This document shows positions 36,601 through 47,135 of a DNA stretch of 64,000 nucleotides, one piece after another (position 1 is the first letter of the stretch; each line of letters opens with the position of its first letter). The position numbers were made by a program, and so were the translations under genes. The stretch lies in NCBI GenBank assembly GCA_032158125.1, contig JASKOT010000006.1, positions 310,001-374,000 of the forward strand. Direction: 5' to 3'. The notes under the pieces are model-generated. The model was not told the DNA's origin. It worked only from the letters and a program-made list of their open reading frames with translations, and ran no database searches. The stretch comes from Papiliotrema nemorosa (Eukaryota > Basidiomycota > Tremellomycetes > Tremellales > Rhynchogastremaceae).

Positions 36601-37644
36601 TTCTTCCCATGCGCCAAGATTGGGCCGGAGTAGTCGACATTGGTGCGCATGAGCACGGTAGGCTGTTCGAACGTCAGATTGGCAGATAGTTTATACTCGT
36701 CACAGATCGAGCGCGACTAGTGGTCAGCTCTGCTTGGCATTGCCTACTCGGATAATCAGACTGACATCGGAGATCTCGAGTGTTCCATCAGCTCGGTGAA
36801 AGCTGTTGATGAGCAAAGTCGGGGTCGAGTCGCTGCCTAGAATCAGAGAACCGTTGACAACATGCAGCTCGACTGGGAGAGCTTCGCGAAACCAGTTGAC
36901 TCCGGGTACCGCTGGGGTTTTGACCGGTTTAGGTTGAAGAGGTAGCGCATGGGGATCAATTTCCGGTTTCCTTGTCGAGTCTGCTAGTAAGCATGCGATC
37001 GTTCAGTTCTAGTATCTGGCCCACCGCTACTGGAAGCAGTCTCCTGAGCCGAGTTAGCAGACTTTGCAACTCGTCTCAATCTCGCCCCAAATCCTTGATC
37101 AGCTTCTCCGCCTGTCAAGCCACTAGACTTTGCTTTGGCAAGAGTCTCGTCGGATCGATTAGGAGATTCCGTCTCGTGCTTCTTCATGCGCTCGACGATT
37201 GCGTCGTAAGCTGGAGTTCGATTGTATACGAAGCATTCCACTCCTTCAGCGTACACATGTATCCGACAAGGCAAGCGGTCTACGCATGAGCCTTCCATCG
37301 ACGAGTCGACCTCCATACTCACTCCTCTTTGGGTTGTCTGACTGAGAATCGACTTCCTGTCTGACGCGGAAGATCCAGTAACGAAAGGTGACATGACCGT
37401 GTAGTGCTCGGAATGAGATATTGCTAGAATGATATTCCACATCTCTGAACGATATCCTCCCTGCGAGCGGAGATATCTGGAGGGATCCGATCGATATGAA
37501 AGCTGAATAAGAGCGCCATGTGAATAGTCGGATGATGAATGCGACGATGGATGCGAGGATTCTATTCCAGTAGAAGAGGAATGCCGAAGCCGCGATCACG
37601 ACGACGATCAACTCGACGAGGAGAAGAAAGTTGATGACGGACAT
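27654..37644 (-). CDS. CSF1: CSF1-type bridge-like lipid-transfer protein
   Basis: Very large gene (about 10 kb, roughly 3,000 residues) with several introns; one exon alone, 35800-31907, encodes nearly 1,300 residues. ATG at 37644. The N-terminus has a membrane anchor (FLLLVELIVVVIAASAFLFYW), then RSYSAFISIGSLQISPLAGRISFRDVEYHSSN and HGHVTFRYWIFR, the characteristic start of Csf1/BLTP1 proteins. The rest is beta-rich with no enzymatic motifs, consistent with the repeating beta-groove fold forming a hydrophobic channel between the ER and other membranes. In yeast Csf1 supports cold-temperature growth, lipid homeostasis and GPI-anchor synthesis. Length agrees with yeast Csf1 (2,958 residues). 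A Ser/Asp-rich, probably flexible region lies around 33850-34080. It is divergent from MED17 across about 263 bases. Internal exon edges were not all fixed. Confidence 0.88.
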
Positions 37645-37907
37645 CTTGCCGTACTAGCTATGAACTGTACCATCGAGCATGGGCAAGATGAGTGCTCGAG
37701 GAGAGTGGAGATACAAGGGGTGCTGGGAAGACGAGGTCAAATGTCAACACGCTCGATTCTCCTCTTCTTGCATCTCGACCTTTCACCTTGATATCCAACC
37801 ACCCCTCGAGTCCTTCCTGGTACAGTTTACAGGTGGTCCAGCTATCGTCAGACCGGCCGGAGGCTCTTGCGTATTCTCAAAAAGTCCTCATTACCAAGCT
37901 CACAATC

Positions 37908-40142
37908 ATGGACAAGCTTTATGTCTCCCTTGATTCGACAACGCTGGATTCTGGTATAGGTAAACGGAAGCTCAGGTCGATAGAGCCGGACGGATCTCTC
38001 ACATACGACGAGGGGTAAATCAGATCTCTCAGTGAGACAAGGCCTTTGCTGACAAGCAGACTGTCCCCAGAAGACAAGCTCACAGAAACCCTCCAGCGAA
38101 TATGGAACGAATATCCAGGAGGGATGCTCGACATCTCGGAATCGACCCTTGCCTCCCGCGATCCTGAAGCTCCAGCTATCCATTTAGCAGTGAAAGAGAC
38201 CGAAGAGCTGGAGGAACATCCGACTCGGGCCTCGGAGAGGCAGATCAATATGAGCTTTGACAGTATGGCTCAATTGCGAGAGACGGTTCTGGGACAATTA
38301 AAGTGGGTCGCCGAGGATCGAACTTGTCGTGTACTTATATCAGTCAATCGCGCAATGAGCTCTGGTTTGTCCTTGAGCTTGCCAGTTCATTGTCTAAGTC
38401 GGCTCCATTCTCGAATAACCCCCCTCCACCTCCTTCACTCTTACCGGCCGTTCCCAAAGTCCCTCCTAGACAGAAACCACTGCTCAACGGCTTGGCCGAC
38501 TCGAAGAAGCCGCCAACGGGTTCAGAGGATCTCATCATTCCTCCAGGGACATTCAGCACGACTGCATCCCTGGCCCCAGTCAAGAGCATCCTGACCGAGG
38601 TGTTGGAGCTGGAGACAGCGTTGGCAGCCAAACAAGCCGCCCTCGAACAATGTGGAAGGATGATCGACTCGGCGGTGGATGAGTTGACCAGTATGACTAC
38701 CGCTGGTAACACCTTTTGGACAGATATAAAGAGGCTCAAGGAGGGTACACGTGGGCGAGGTCAATGGGCCGTGGTTCCCAAGCCTGATTTTGGACGAATC
38801 GCAGATGGGCAAAAGGCCAAGGACGTCATCATCCCCTATGCGATTGATGAGGGTGTGTACCCTGACATCCCGATTGGTCTGAGCTGACAAGAAGCATCGG
38901 CACCCATGCGAGCTAGATGCCTGGCCGCTTTCGACCTGGATCCAAAGAAGAAAGAGCTAGCTTTCGGAGCGAGGACCTACTTGAGGCTGCAGATGACCAT
39001 GGTAGATGAGCATGGGACCGTCCTGTCTTCAAAATGGCCAGAAAGGGTGCCGGAAGACGCGGATGTCGGCGCAAAAATGGAAGAGGCTCAGATGGAGTCT
39101 TTCGATGAGGAGCTGTTCAACGAGGTACGTCGCGCTTTCGTTGCGTTACCTTTTGTGCTGACTCTTGCCAGATTCGTGGAGAAATCGCTAAGCGCGGTAA
39201 CGGAGTGATTGAGCCCAGATCCGTCCAGTTCGAATTGGGAGACCGAACGACGACCTTCAATTTGGTGAGTGAGACCGTCACAAGCAGACCGCATGCTGAA
39301 GGACTCAGGTCGACACAGCTGTACCACCCAAATCACCATTACCTCATTCGCCCCATTGCGACTGTTCGCTCTCAATGACCCGACTCTCCTTCTTACAATC
39401 ACTCCGCGCGAGAAAACGCAGACTGATAGCTGGTTCGACAGCCACGTCGACTCGTCTCACTACTGTTCTGGCACCTCTAGCTCAAATGCAACAATACAAT
39501 CGGCTCGCTGAACAAGGCACCAGAGCCCTGCAATTGGTACAACGGACCATATCAGCCGCCGGGATCGAATCTAGGGTACTCAAGCGGCACATCATGGACA
39601 CTGCGGCTAAGGTCGTTCGGCCTTTATATGACGGTTCTCTGGAGGGTTTAGGGGTCACACTGACCCTTGAAATTTGCGACTGGTGAGTCGTCTGCCCCGA
39701 TTGTCCTGCTTATCGCGCTGTGCTGACGCTTTAGTCCTGGCATCATGCTGCAAGTGTCGGCACCGAACGTGGTTCTGATCACTACGTCTCGGGCATCATT
39801 CGCCATGTCTGACCCTGCTGAGTTGCTCGCCATCACCACAGACGATGTTTCTTCGCAGCTCTTGTCGGCGTTGCTGCCTGTCGTGCGGGCCGCAGCACCA
39901 GGCATGCTGCGGACGAGGATCTATCTCGATGAAATGGAAGAGGTGATCAGTCTGGGTGATGTCGGTACTCTCAGGTGCGCCAAGTTCCGAGTATAGGTCT
40001 GAAATTGCGCTGACGATCAAGCCTTTCTATTGCGCCTCCTTACGATGCTGTACAGGCCAAGATAAGTGGGCGAGATTATGCCTTTGATGGGCGCAAAGGT
40101 GGATCATTGTACGAATGGGCTCAATTAATCTTCACCTCATGA
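37908..40142 (+). CDS. MED17: Mediator complex subunit 17 (Srb4 family)
   Basis: Head-module subunit of Mediator, needed for RNA polymerase II transcription. ATG 37908 starts MDKLYVSLDSTTLDS. The N-terminal pattern KLRSIEPDGSLTYDEG-LSPEDKLTETLQRIWNEYPGG corresponds to the family's 'DG..Y.PP(L)S....LA..L.RI' opening; the first intron (about 38017-38060) splits it. Next come NMSFDSMAQLRETVL, NELWFVLELASSLSKS, a Pro-rich linker, and a long helix from APVKSILTEVLELETALAAKQAALEQCGRMIDSAVDEL. RGQWAVVPKPDFGRI is typical of Med17, as is the later beta/helix region. The last exon reads from about 40020 to TGA 40142 (ending YEWAQLIFTS). The assignment rests on the order of conserved patches; sequence identity in this family is low. 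Its stop lies 81 bases from the stop of the convergent lipase gene. Confidence 0.72.
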
Positions 40143-40223
40143 TATCCCCGCGGGTCTATGCTACAAATGTGCTCTTCTGTTTCTCAGAAACGACTAAGAA
40201 TCTGAATCTGGGTTTTACCACTA

Positions 40224-41838
40224 TCACAGCCCGAGATGTATCCTATCATCATCCTGAAGGCACCTTATGGAGACCTCGTTCTCCCAGGTTATCGGCTTGA
40301 CTTTCTCGTCCTGCGGATTAGCCTGATATAAAGTGCTAAGCTTCTAGGACAAACTTGAGAAAGGGTCAGCCTGTTCCATAACCCAGCAGCAACCCTCTGA
40401 TGAGCCTTTTCGGAAGGATGGAAACAATCAGTCGGTGATAGAGATTCGATTGGCCAATTCTCCAAATCCACCATCGATCCCGGTTGCCTGAAAGTTCAGC
40501 CAAACAGCCAAACACACAGGGACTCCGCAACCTACCAGGCTACTCCGAACGAAGGATCGTTTTCTTCCGCCCATTCCCTGATCAGATTCTTGACGGCATC
40601 ATCGTATTCCTCACTGAGTTGATCCATCTTTGAGCGGGTGAAATCGCCCGCTGGACCGGGTAACATGGCGCATGAGCACTCTAAGGGTAAATGTGGAAAG
40701 GGAGGTAAGAACGGTCCTCGACTGCTGGTCAACCACGATTTCGACCTGTTCGCGAAGGACTGACCAAGAAGGGTCCTTGAGCGTGAGCGAGTAGATGGCT
40801 GATACCTTGAACAATCCCATAATGTTGACAATGAGCCGGGCTATGTCTCAATACAGATCTTGGGGCGGGACTAGCCGTATTGGAGAGGAGAAGACAACTC
40901 ACGAACGTGCTGTCTGAGTAAGTCGACGGCATCCTTGATCCCTCTTGCGAATTCTTGAGGCGTCCCTACGAAGGGCAAGGTTGAATTGGCTGCTACAGTC
41001 AATCATCTGCCTACTGGACTCGCAAAGCAATTACGGACGTGATAAGCAGAAAGCGCACTGTCACGACAGTCAGCTTTGTATAATGCAGTGTGGTGAGATG
41101 GAACTGACGATATCATTGGCACCTATTCCTATATTCACAAAAGTCCATCTATCGCCTTGTAGGTCGAACTTCTTGAGTCTAGGTAGTATATAGTCTTCGT
41201 GTCAGTTGTGTTCACCAAAGCGCGAGCACTGCCTGACGGCTTACCTTTCACTTGCAGTATTAGATCCGCACTTCTACTTCCACTTATAGCAGCGTTCAAC
41301 CCATCTTCATTCCTCCAAAGACATCTTCCTCCTACACACGCCAGGACAGGATGATGTCCTTTCGACATTCCTACAAGTTGGGGATTCCAATGAGACAAGA
41401 TATTTGGGAATGTGATGGCTCCTTCGTCGCCGCCGATGGGGTACGATAAACCCCTATACTCCCTCGCTATGGGTATAGAGAAGATAGGTCGCTGGGAAAG
41501 ATCCTGATCTATGATATCGCCATTGGAGTCAGGCTTAGGCTGGAGGTCGACACCGCATCGAGCCAGAAATCCGGCGGTTATACTATCGCCTAGAGCCATG
41601 ACGACAGAAATATCGTCTGGGCGCCTGTCACATCAGCGAATGCAAGAATATGGCCATTTTACACATACACATCGATGGCTTCACACGGGATCTGGTTCCT
41701 TGAAGAAACTTGAGGGCAGTCATTGAGCGAGTCAATGGTGACATACTTGCCCGGTGAATCGCCCTTCGATGCTATGCCAAAGTGGGGTGTGGCCAGTCCG
41801 AGACTCAAGATGACCGGTCCCAGGAAGAGCAACCGCAT
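40224..41838 (-). CDS. Secreted GDSL (SGNH) lipase, phospholipase B-like
   Basis: ATG 41838 gives a signal peptide (MRLLFLGPVILSLGLATPHFG). The mature start has DCPQVSSRNQIPCEAIDV-RPDDISVVMALGDSITAG: the block I GDSITAG with the nucleophile Ser, preceded by the RPDDI pattern of animal-type phospholipase B (PLB1). Block features follow: YRGLSYPIGGDEGAITFPNIL, an oxyanion-type GAND (VNIGIGANDIV), and near the C-terminus DCFHPSEKAHQ with the catalytic Asp and His. The enzyme probably hydrolyses phospholipid or lysophospholipid acyl esters outside the plasma membrane. I place the end at TGA 40224, using a last intron near 40320-40350 that leads into KPITWENEVSIRCL; without that intron the protein would end at 40289. 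Substrate is inferred from family resemblance. Confidence 0.8.
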
Positions 41839-42112
41839 CGCATCCGCTTCTCACTCGACACGCTAGCAGAGTACTTCAGCGATGGGTTATCATGATCGGA
41901 CCCAATGGAGATGTGACGAGAGGAAAACCAGCCGGCCTCTTGGATGACCTATGCTGGGTGTGTTGCAATGACATCGATCTCACAAAGATCTGGAACCAAA
42001 CAAAGTGGGGGAAATGTCGCCACCCGGATCCGAAAAAGCAGACTGAACGATGAGCCTGCGGTGCGGTCACTTATCAACGATCTGAGACGCTCTCGACGCT
42101 CTCAAACACACC

Positions 42113-42450
42113 ATGGTCGACCTAAATCAGGCCGTGTTGAACCAGCACGCCCGTGATAAGGACTGTCTGTATGTCATGGGTCATTCTCGTACGAGCGCAT
42201 CGCTGACTAGCAGACCTTGCCGGTTGACAGGCGCAGCGGCTTTTACGGGTGTAGGCGTCTACGCACTATATCAAGGTCGAGCTCAAGGAGCTTTCAAAAA
42301 GGTCAGACCACCAGGAGCGCCCATGATCAACGGGCAAGTATCGCTCGTCCTAGGGATTGGTGAGTGTTCATGACGTTTTGCGCAGATCTGCCCAAGACTG
42401 ATTCCGGCGCAGTATTTTGTAGTCTAGGATTGGGCAGACTCATCTTGTAG
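42113..42450 (+). CDS. Small DUF4536 (DMAC1/TMEM261-like) membrane protein
   Basis: Exons 42113-42168, 42214-42359 and 42413-42450 give 79 residues. The core CLPCRLTGAAAFTGVGVYALYQGR matches the DUF4536 pattern (C-x2-C-R, a Gly/Ala-rich membrane helix). A second hydrophobic segment (QVSLVLGIVFCSLGLGRLIL) ends the protein. Human DMAC1 is an assembly factor of the distal membrane arm of mitochondrial complex I; whether the fungal relatives share this role is unknown. Because it is tiny and split by two introns, automatic annotation could miss it. Divergent from the lipase gene by 274 bases. Confidence 0.75.
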
Positions 42451-43036
42451 CATCACACATCCATTTGCATGTAACAACCATCATCAAGTCCTTGCACGCT
42501 CCACAATGCACGTTTAGATTTTGATAGACTAGCCCATAGTGATGCTTGAGCATATGGGTGCCATAATTAGAAGCTGCGAGAGTACGGCTGGGCGAGGTTG
42601 CTGCGAAGGTCGCGCTGCGCACATAAATTGACTTTTTACTCGTCGTTACCCGTCGCAGCTATTTCCACAAGGGTGAAAAACGCTCGCAGTAACGCCTCCC
42701 GCAGGTCACTTTCCTACCTCTCTCCGGACTACGAGTTCAGCTGACTTTGCTGACTGCTCGCCTATACAACGTCTCAATACGTCTTGCTACGAGAACCGAA
42801 ATTCGTTCCGAAGAGCTGCGACGATCTCTGCGTCTCGTAACGTCCGCTTCCGCCGACAGTCCCCTGCCGGCGTCCACATGCATTGCGCCAAGGCACGCAG
42901 CGACCCCATTAGTATACTCTGACAGTCGAGCTGCGACCGTTCACAAAACTACGCACCCCGCAAGCGGTTTTTCACCTACATATACCTCAAGCCTCTATCC
43001 GTCCATCCCTTTCTCTTTTAAGAGAGGTCTAGGACG
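42451..43036. other. Upstream region of the His/Pro-rich membrane protein gene
   Basis: 586 bases without recognised gene. The proximal part (42900-43030) is pyrimidine-rich and looks like a 5' leader. Confidence 0.4.
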
Positions 43037-45145
43037 ATGACTTCTGAACCTCTACTATCATCTTATACCGACGAGAAATCACCTATCGACAACGAGTCAA
43101 ACGTCTCGGACGAGAGGAACGATATGATCATTGACGACAAGGAGTTTGACGGCTTGCGAGTCGGTCAACCTACTTTGCGCTCTCGAGTCGCTGATCGATG
43201 GGCGACCACTAGCAACAAGAAGAAGGCTTTGGTCGCGGGGTTGTTGTTGTTGGCTGGGACCACCACATTCATGCGGTTCCACCACCCTCGACACCACCGT
43301 GGATTCCATGATCACCCCCATAAAGACCTTTCGAGGGAGTTTGAAGAATGGGTTCCCACCGATGATCTCTTCATCCCCAAACATGTGAGTCGTTGACCTA
43401 ATCACAATGCAGCGAGCTGACAAGAAAAGGTCGAGTCGACTGTTGCTGCGGAATATGCGACTGCGCTTTCCGCTGCTGAAGGACTGTGGGTTGCCAATGC
43501 AACATTCGACCTCTCATCTGTTCAACGACAACATGTGAAACACTTCAAGCGACATGATCGAAAACGAATCATGGTGGATGTAGCTCCTGGACCCGATGTG
43601 CGAATGATCATTTCCAAAGATGACATTGAGCGCAGTCAACTCATCGTCGAATCTACTTGGACCGGCGAACAACCTTCGGTGGAAATGGCCATTGCGAAGA
43701 AGGTTGGCGCTCTTTCGATCGGCGAAGAGGATGCTTCCCACATCATCCATTTGGTCCTTCCTCGAGATGCCACCCGAGTCCCCAAACTCAACATTCGAGC
43801 GCCATACGGTATCCCGATCGAGGTTCATCCGTCGGCGATGAATTCCGAGGAACCTTTGGAGTTCAAGGGATTGACCATCGTTTCAGAGGGTGATATTGCT
43901 GTACCTGACAACATGCTCATTGAGACGGCTCGACTACACACCACGGGGGGTGACATTACTGGTTCGTACAACGTCTCGAGAGCCATCGTGTTCAAGACTG
44001 TGACTGGAAATATCAAAACCTCTGTCTGGGTTCGACCTCCTCCGCCGCCTCCTCACGGTCATCCGCATGGACCTCCTCCCCCTCCTCATGGTCCCCCTCA
44101 TGGCCCGCCTCCTCCCCCTCCACATGGCCCTCCTCACGGTCCACCTCACCAAGAGTACGAAGACGACGCAGAAGAGGATGAGAAATCTCACGATGGCCAG
44201 ATGAAGCGATCATTCTTCAAGGGTGACAAGAAACACCACAAGGAGCACAAGAAACACGACCATGACCGCAAACCGCCTCATCCGCCTCACCACCCCCCTC
44301 ATGGTCACCCCCCGCCACCTCCCCCTCCTCCACCTCCACCGTTCATCGGCGCATTCTCCGTCAACGGCTCTGTTGCCCTTGACGTACTCTCCAAAGAGAC
44401 TCACAACCCCTTCCTCAGCGTGCTCGTCAAGTCCTTCACGCACACTGGCGATGTGTCCGTACACATCTCAGAGTTCTTCAAAGGGTTTTTCAAGGCGGAC
44501 GCTTTCCATGGTGACCTCGATATCGCTTCCGAGGGCAACAAGACTGTCGAGTACTTGAAAGAGGTCGTCTTGGAGCATGGGCATCTTGTCGAAGGTCTCA
44601 TCATGCCCAACTGCACACATGGACCTCACGGACCCAAGGGACCTCATCACTCGCCCGAGCGGGATGACGAGGACGATGAGGAGGAAGTCCACGATGAGGA
44701 GGAACAGCAAGAAGAAGATTTCGAAAAGAGGTAAGCTTCTTTGCAAGTGTCGGCGATTCGTGGCTGATTGAGCAGATCTCTTGTTGGCGCAATCGATGTT
44801 TCCGAGATCTCGGACTACGCTTCAGAAGTTTATGGCTCCTTTGTCGGTGAGGGCAAGGGCCTGGGAGAGGATGATGAGAACGAGCGACCACCTCATGATG
44901 GTCCAGGTGGACCTCCTTGGGGCCCGCCTCCTCACGATGGACCTGGCGGACCTCCCCCGCCTCACGGACCACCTCACAAGGGTCCAGGCGGCCCTCATCC
45001 ACCTCCCCCTCCTCACGGACCACACGGGCCACATGGTCCACATGGTCCGCATGGACCCCACGGTCCTCACCCTCCACCGCCTCCACCTGGATTCGGAAGA
45101 GTCTTTGCCGGTAGTGGAAAGGGAGATGTCAAGCTTCGTCTCTAG
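43037..45145 (+). CDS. Single-pass membrane protein with His/Pro-rich repeats and DUF4097-like domain
   Basis: ATG 43037; introns at about 43385-43430 and 44732-44776; stop TAG 45143-45145. The N-terminal 65 residues are cytosolic-type and acidic, then KKKALVAGLLLLAGTTTFM is a membrane segment, making a type II topology likely. The outer part begins with HHPRHHRGFHDHPHK, followed by a beta-rich region of some 200 residues with FKGLTIVSEGDIAVPDNMLIETARLHTTGGDITGSYNVSRAIVFKTVTGNI, resembling the DUF4097 putative-adhesin beta-helix. It is interrupted by long runs of PPPHGPPHG repeats (44035-44150, 44260-44340) and a second block near the C-terminus (44890-45090, HGPHGPHGP). Acidic and Lys/His stretches lie between. 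His density suggests metal (Zn, Cu, Ni) binding or pH-sensitive interaction; that is inference. Function unknown. Confidence 0.8.
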
Positions 45146-45304
45146 GAGTTTCGACTTCAGTAGCCTCAAACTCATACTCCAGAGTTGTCCCATAGAAAAA
45201 TTCTTCGTAAATAATCAAATGTAGTCCTTCTGTCTCAGTGATGCCCGCGTCCCAGACTGCACCTCACGCAGTCGTCGTCGTTGTCGAAAAATGAGTGCAT
45301 TGTC

Positions 45305-46285
45305 CTATGCAGTAGCACCCTCCAGCAGATTCTGCTTTGGCGGATTCAATGATCCGACGCTAGCGCCTTCCTCCAACCTCGCCATTTTGACACTCTTCAA
45401 AATCATCCTTGGGGCTCTGACAACCAGTCCAGCCCTTTCCCTGGCAATCTCCCTCTGCTTGATAAAATTCCTCTTCTTGATTTTATTGATGACGCTGAAA
45501 TTCCTGTTGGCCTCCATTTCCTGTAACAGTGCCGGAATGGGTTGTCTTCCTGCTGGATGTTGGAGATCGTGCGAGGAGATTGAACCCAGTCTGGGTGGAG
45601 TTGCCGAGGTGATCACTTCTGATTTGACGGGTAATTTCGCCTGAGCCAATCTGAACGCTAATGGGTGAGTCTCCTCCCATTTCTATCTGAAACGGGTCGA
45701 CTCACCAGACTTGGCGACTTCCTCTCTGATACCCCCTCCTCCAACCTCAAACAATACCTTGCCCATCCTCACTCTCGCTGCCCAATACTCGAAAGAACCC
45801 TTTCCTTTACCCATTCGAACTTCATTACCCTTCACAGCGATGGGTACATCCGGAAACACCCTCATAAACACCTCGGCCCCTTTTGTCGGTTTAATCTTCT
45901 TCTTGATTGCGTCTCTACATGAAGTGAGGATGGCAGCGGTCAGTCGGGCCGGTTCGAGAATACGTAAACCGAATTGTCCATGAGATACCGTTGTACCTTT
46001 TATGCTACCTCCCACAGGAACCTATATCATCAGGAACCAAGCACAAATGGAGTTGGAGGAGGGATGTACGGTGATTGGGAAACCTTTCATTGATTTCCTG
46101 TATTTCGTCCTACGAGGCGCCATGAGAGTTCGATGTCGGACTTGGTGTAATTGAACAGGTTGGACGGCCGACCGGGAGATGGGTGACAAGACATGGCGTG
46201 ACGACGAAGCGAATGATGATGCGCCATAAGAAGACGATGTGGCTGAGACTATCGAGCTGAGAGGAGACCTCATTGAGCCGAACAT
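45305..46285 (-). CDS. MRPL16: Mitochondrial large-subunit ribosomal protein uL16m
   Basis: ATG 46285 ([11 protein letters not shown]), stop TAG 45305, three exons. The presequence is Ser/Arg-rich. The L16 domain starts [20 protein letters not shown], continues after intron 1 as [19 protein letters not shown], and includes the conserved [46 protein letters not shown]. Intron 2 joins EEVAKS to [18 protein letters not shown]-terminal extension of about 85 residues ([15 protein letters not shown]...) is basic and beyond the bacterial length, as usual for fungal mitoribosomal proteins. uL16 lies near the A site and central protuberance of the 54S subunit. The start is 196 bases from the divergent ATP19 gene. 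Confidence 0.93.
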
Positions 46286-46481
46286 GATGTGAGATAACGT
46301 TGAATGGTCGACTTTGACAAAAGTCAGAGAAGAGTAGAGAGCAAGGGGAGAGAAGAGTGCCACATTGAGCCTCCATCGGCATTATCGCCACCCGAGCCCC
46401 CTTCCCTTTCCCCCCTTCCCTCTCCGAGCCATTGCACGGTATAGAGACACACCTGCCGTCTCATCTCACTCCATCTCCACC
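46286..46481. promoter_or_regulatory. Shared MRPL16/ATP19 promoter
   Basis: Only 196 bases separate the start codons of two divergent nuclear genes for mitochondrial proteins. The ATP19 side is strongly pyrimidine-rich (CCCCCTTCCCTTTCCCCCCTTCC near 46400), a common fungal initiator-region composition. Confidence 0.45.
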
Positions 46482-46870
46482 ATGTCATACATCATCGCCG
46501 GACGAGCAATCAAAGTGAGTAGCACATTCATACCTCTAAATATTCATGATGATCAAGTGGAAGCTGACTTGCAGAACGAGTACCTGTATGTCCACTTGTC
46601 AGAAAACCTCAAAGATCACCTCCCCCTGACGATATAGTGCGCTCGGTACAATGGCCGTTGCGATCGGTGCGACTCTCGGTCTGAGTGGTGGAGAGAAGAA
46701 GCCCGCTGCTGCCGCTCCTGCTCCCGTCGCTGAGGACACCTCGATCAAGGCCGACAGCAAAGACGAGCTCGACTTGTGGGTTTGCGACTTGTCACATACA
46801 GAAGGTAGAACTGACCAGTAGCATCCGACAATTCGTTTCGGACGCAGAGAAGGGAGACAAGGCCCACTAG
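46482..46870 (+). CDS. ATP19: Mitochondrial ATP synthase subunit K-like
   Basis: Exons 46482-46514, 46575-46585, 46638-46775 and 46822-46870 give 76 residues. The protein starts MSYIIAGRAIKNEYLALGTMAVAIGATLGLSGG: a short matrix end and one membrane helix. It ends with TSIKADSKDELDFIRQFVSDAEK, matching the D-x-KDE-x-x-FI tail of fungal Atp19. Subunit K sits in the peripheral Fo region and helps dimerise the F1Fo enzyme in the inner membrane; it is not essential for catalysis. The second exon is only 11 bases, supported by consensus splice sites on both sides and by exact restoration of IKNEYLALGT. Small size and micro-exon make this easy to miss. Confidence 0.85.
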
Positions 46871-47135
46871 AGGATTGGAAACCCAAAAACCGGTGTTGTT
46901 GTGGAATAAGAACATGCAGCATCGTCGGAATTGCGTCAGGTGATTCTATATTGCAGGTCCGGAGAGCAACGACAATTCGGTGAGGTTTCCAGATGACGAA
47001 CGACATTTCCTTCTCGACGGGAAAGATTGGAGATATCGCGAATCGACAAGAATGAGCAGAGCTGTCTGCATGTGAGAGTCGGGATAATATATGATCCTAC
47101 TCGGTACATCCCCCACCTATACTTCCGGTACACCC

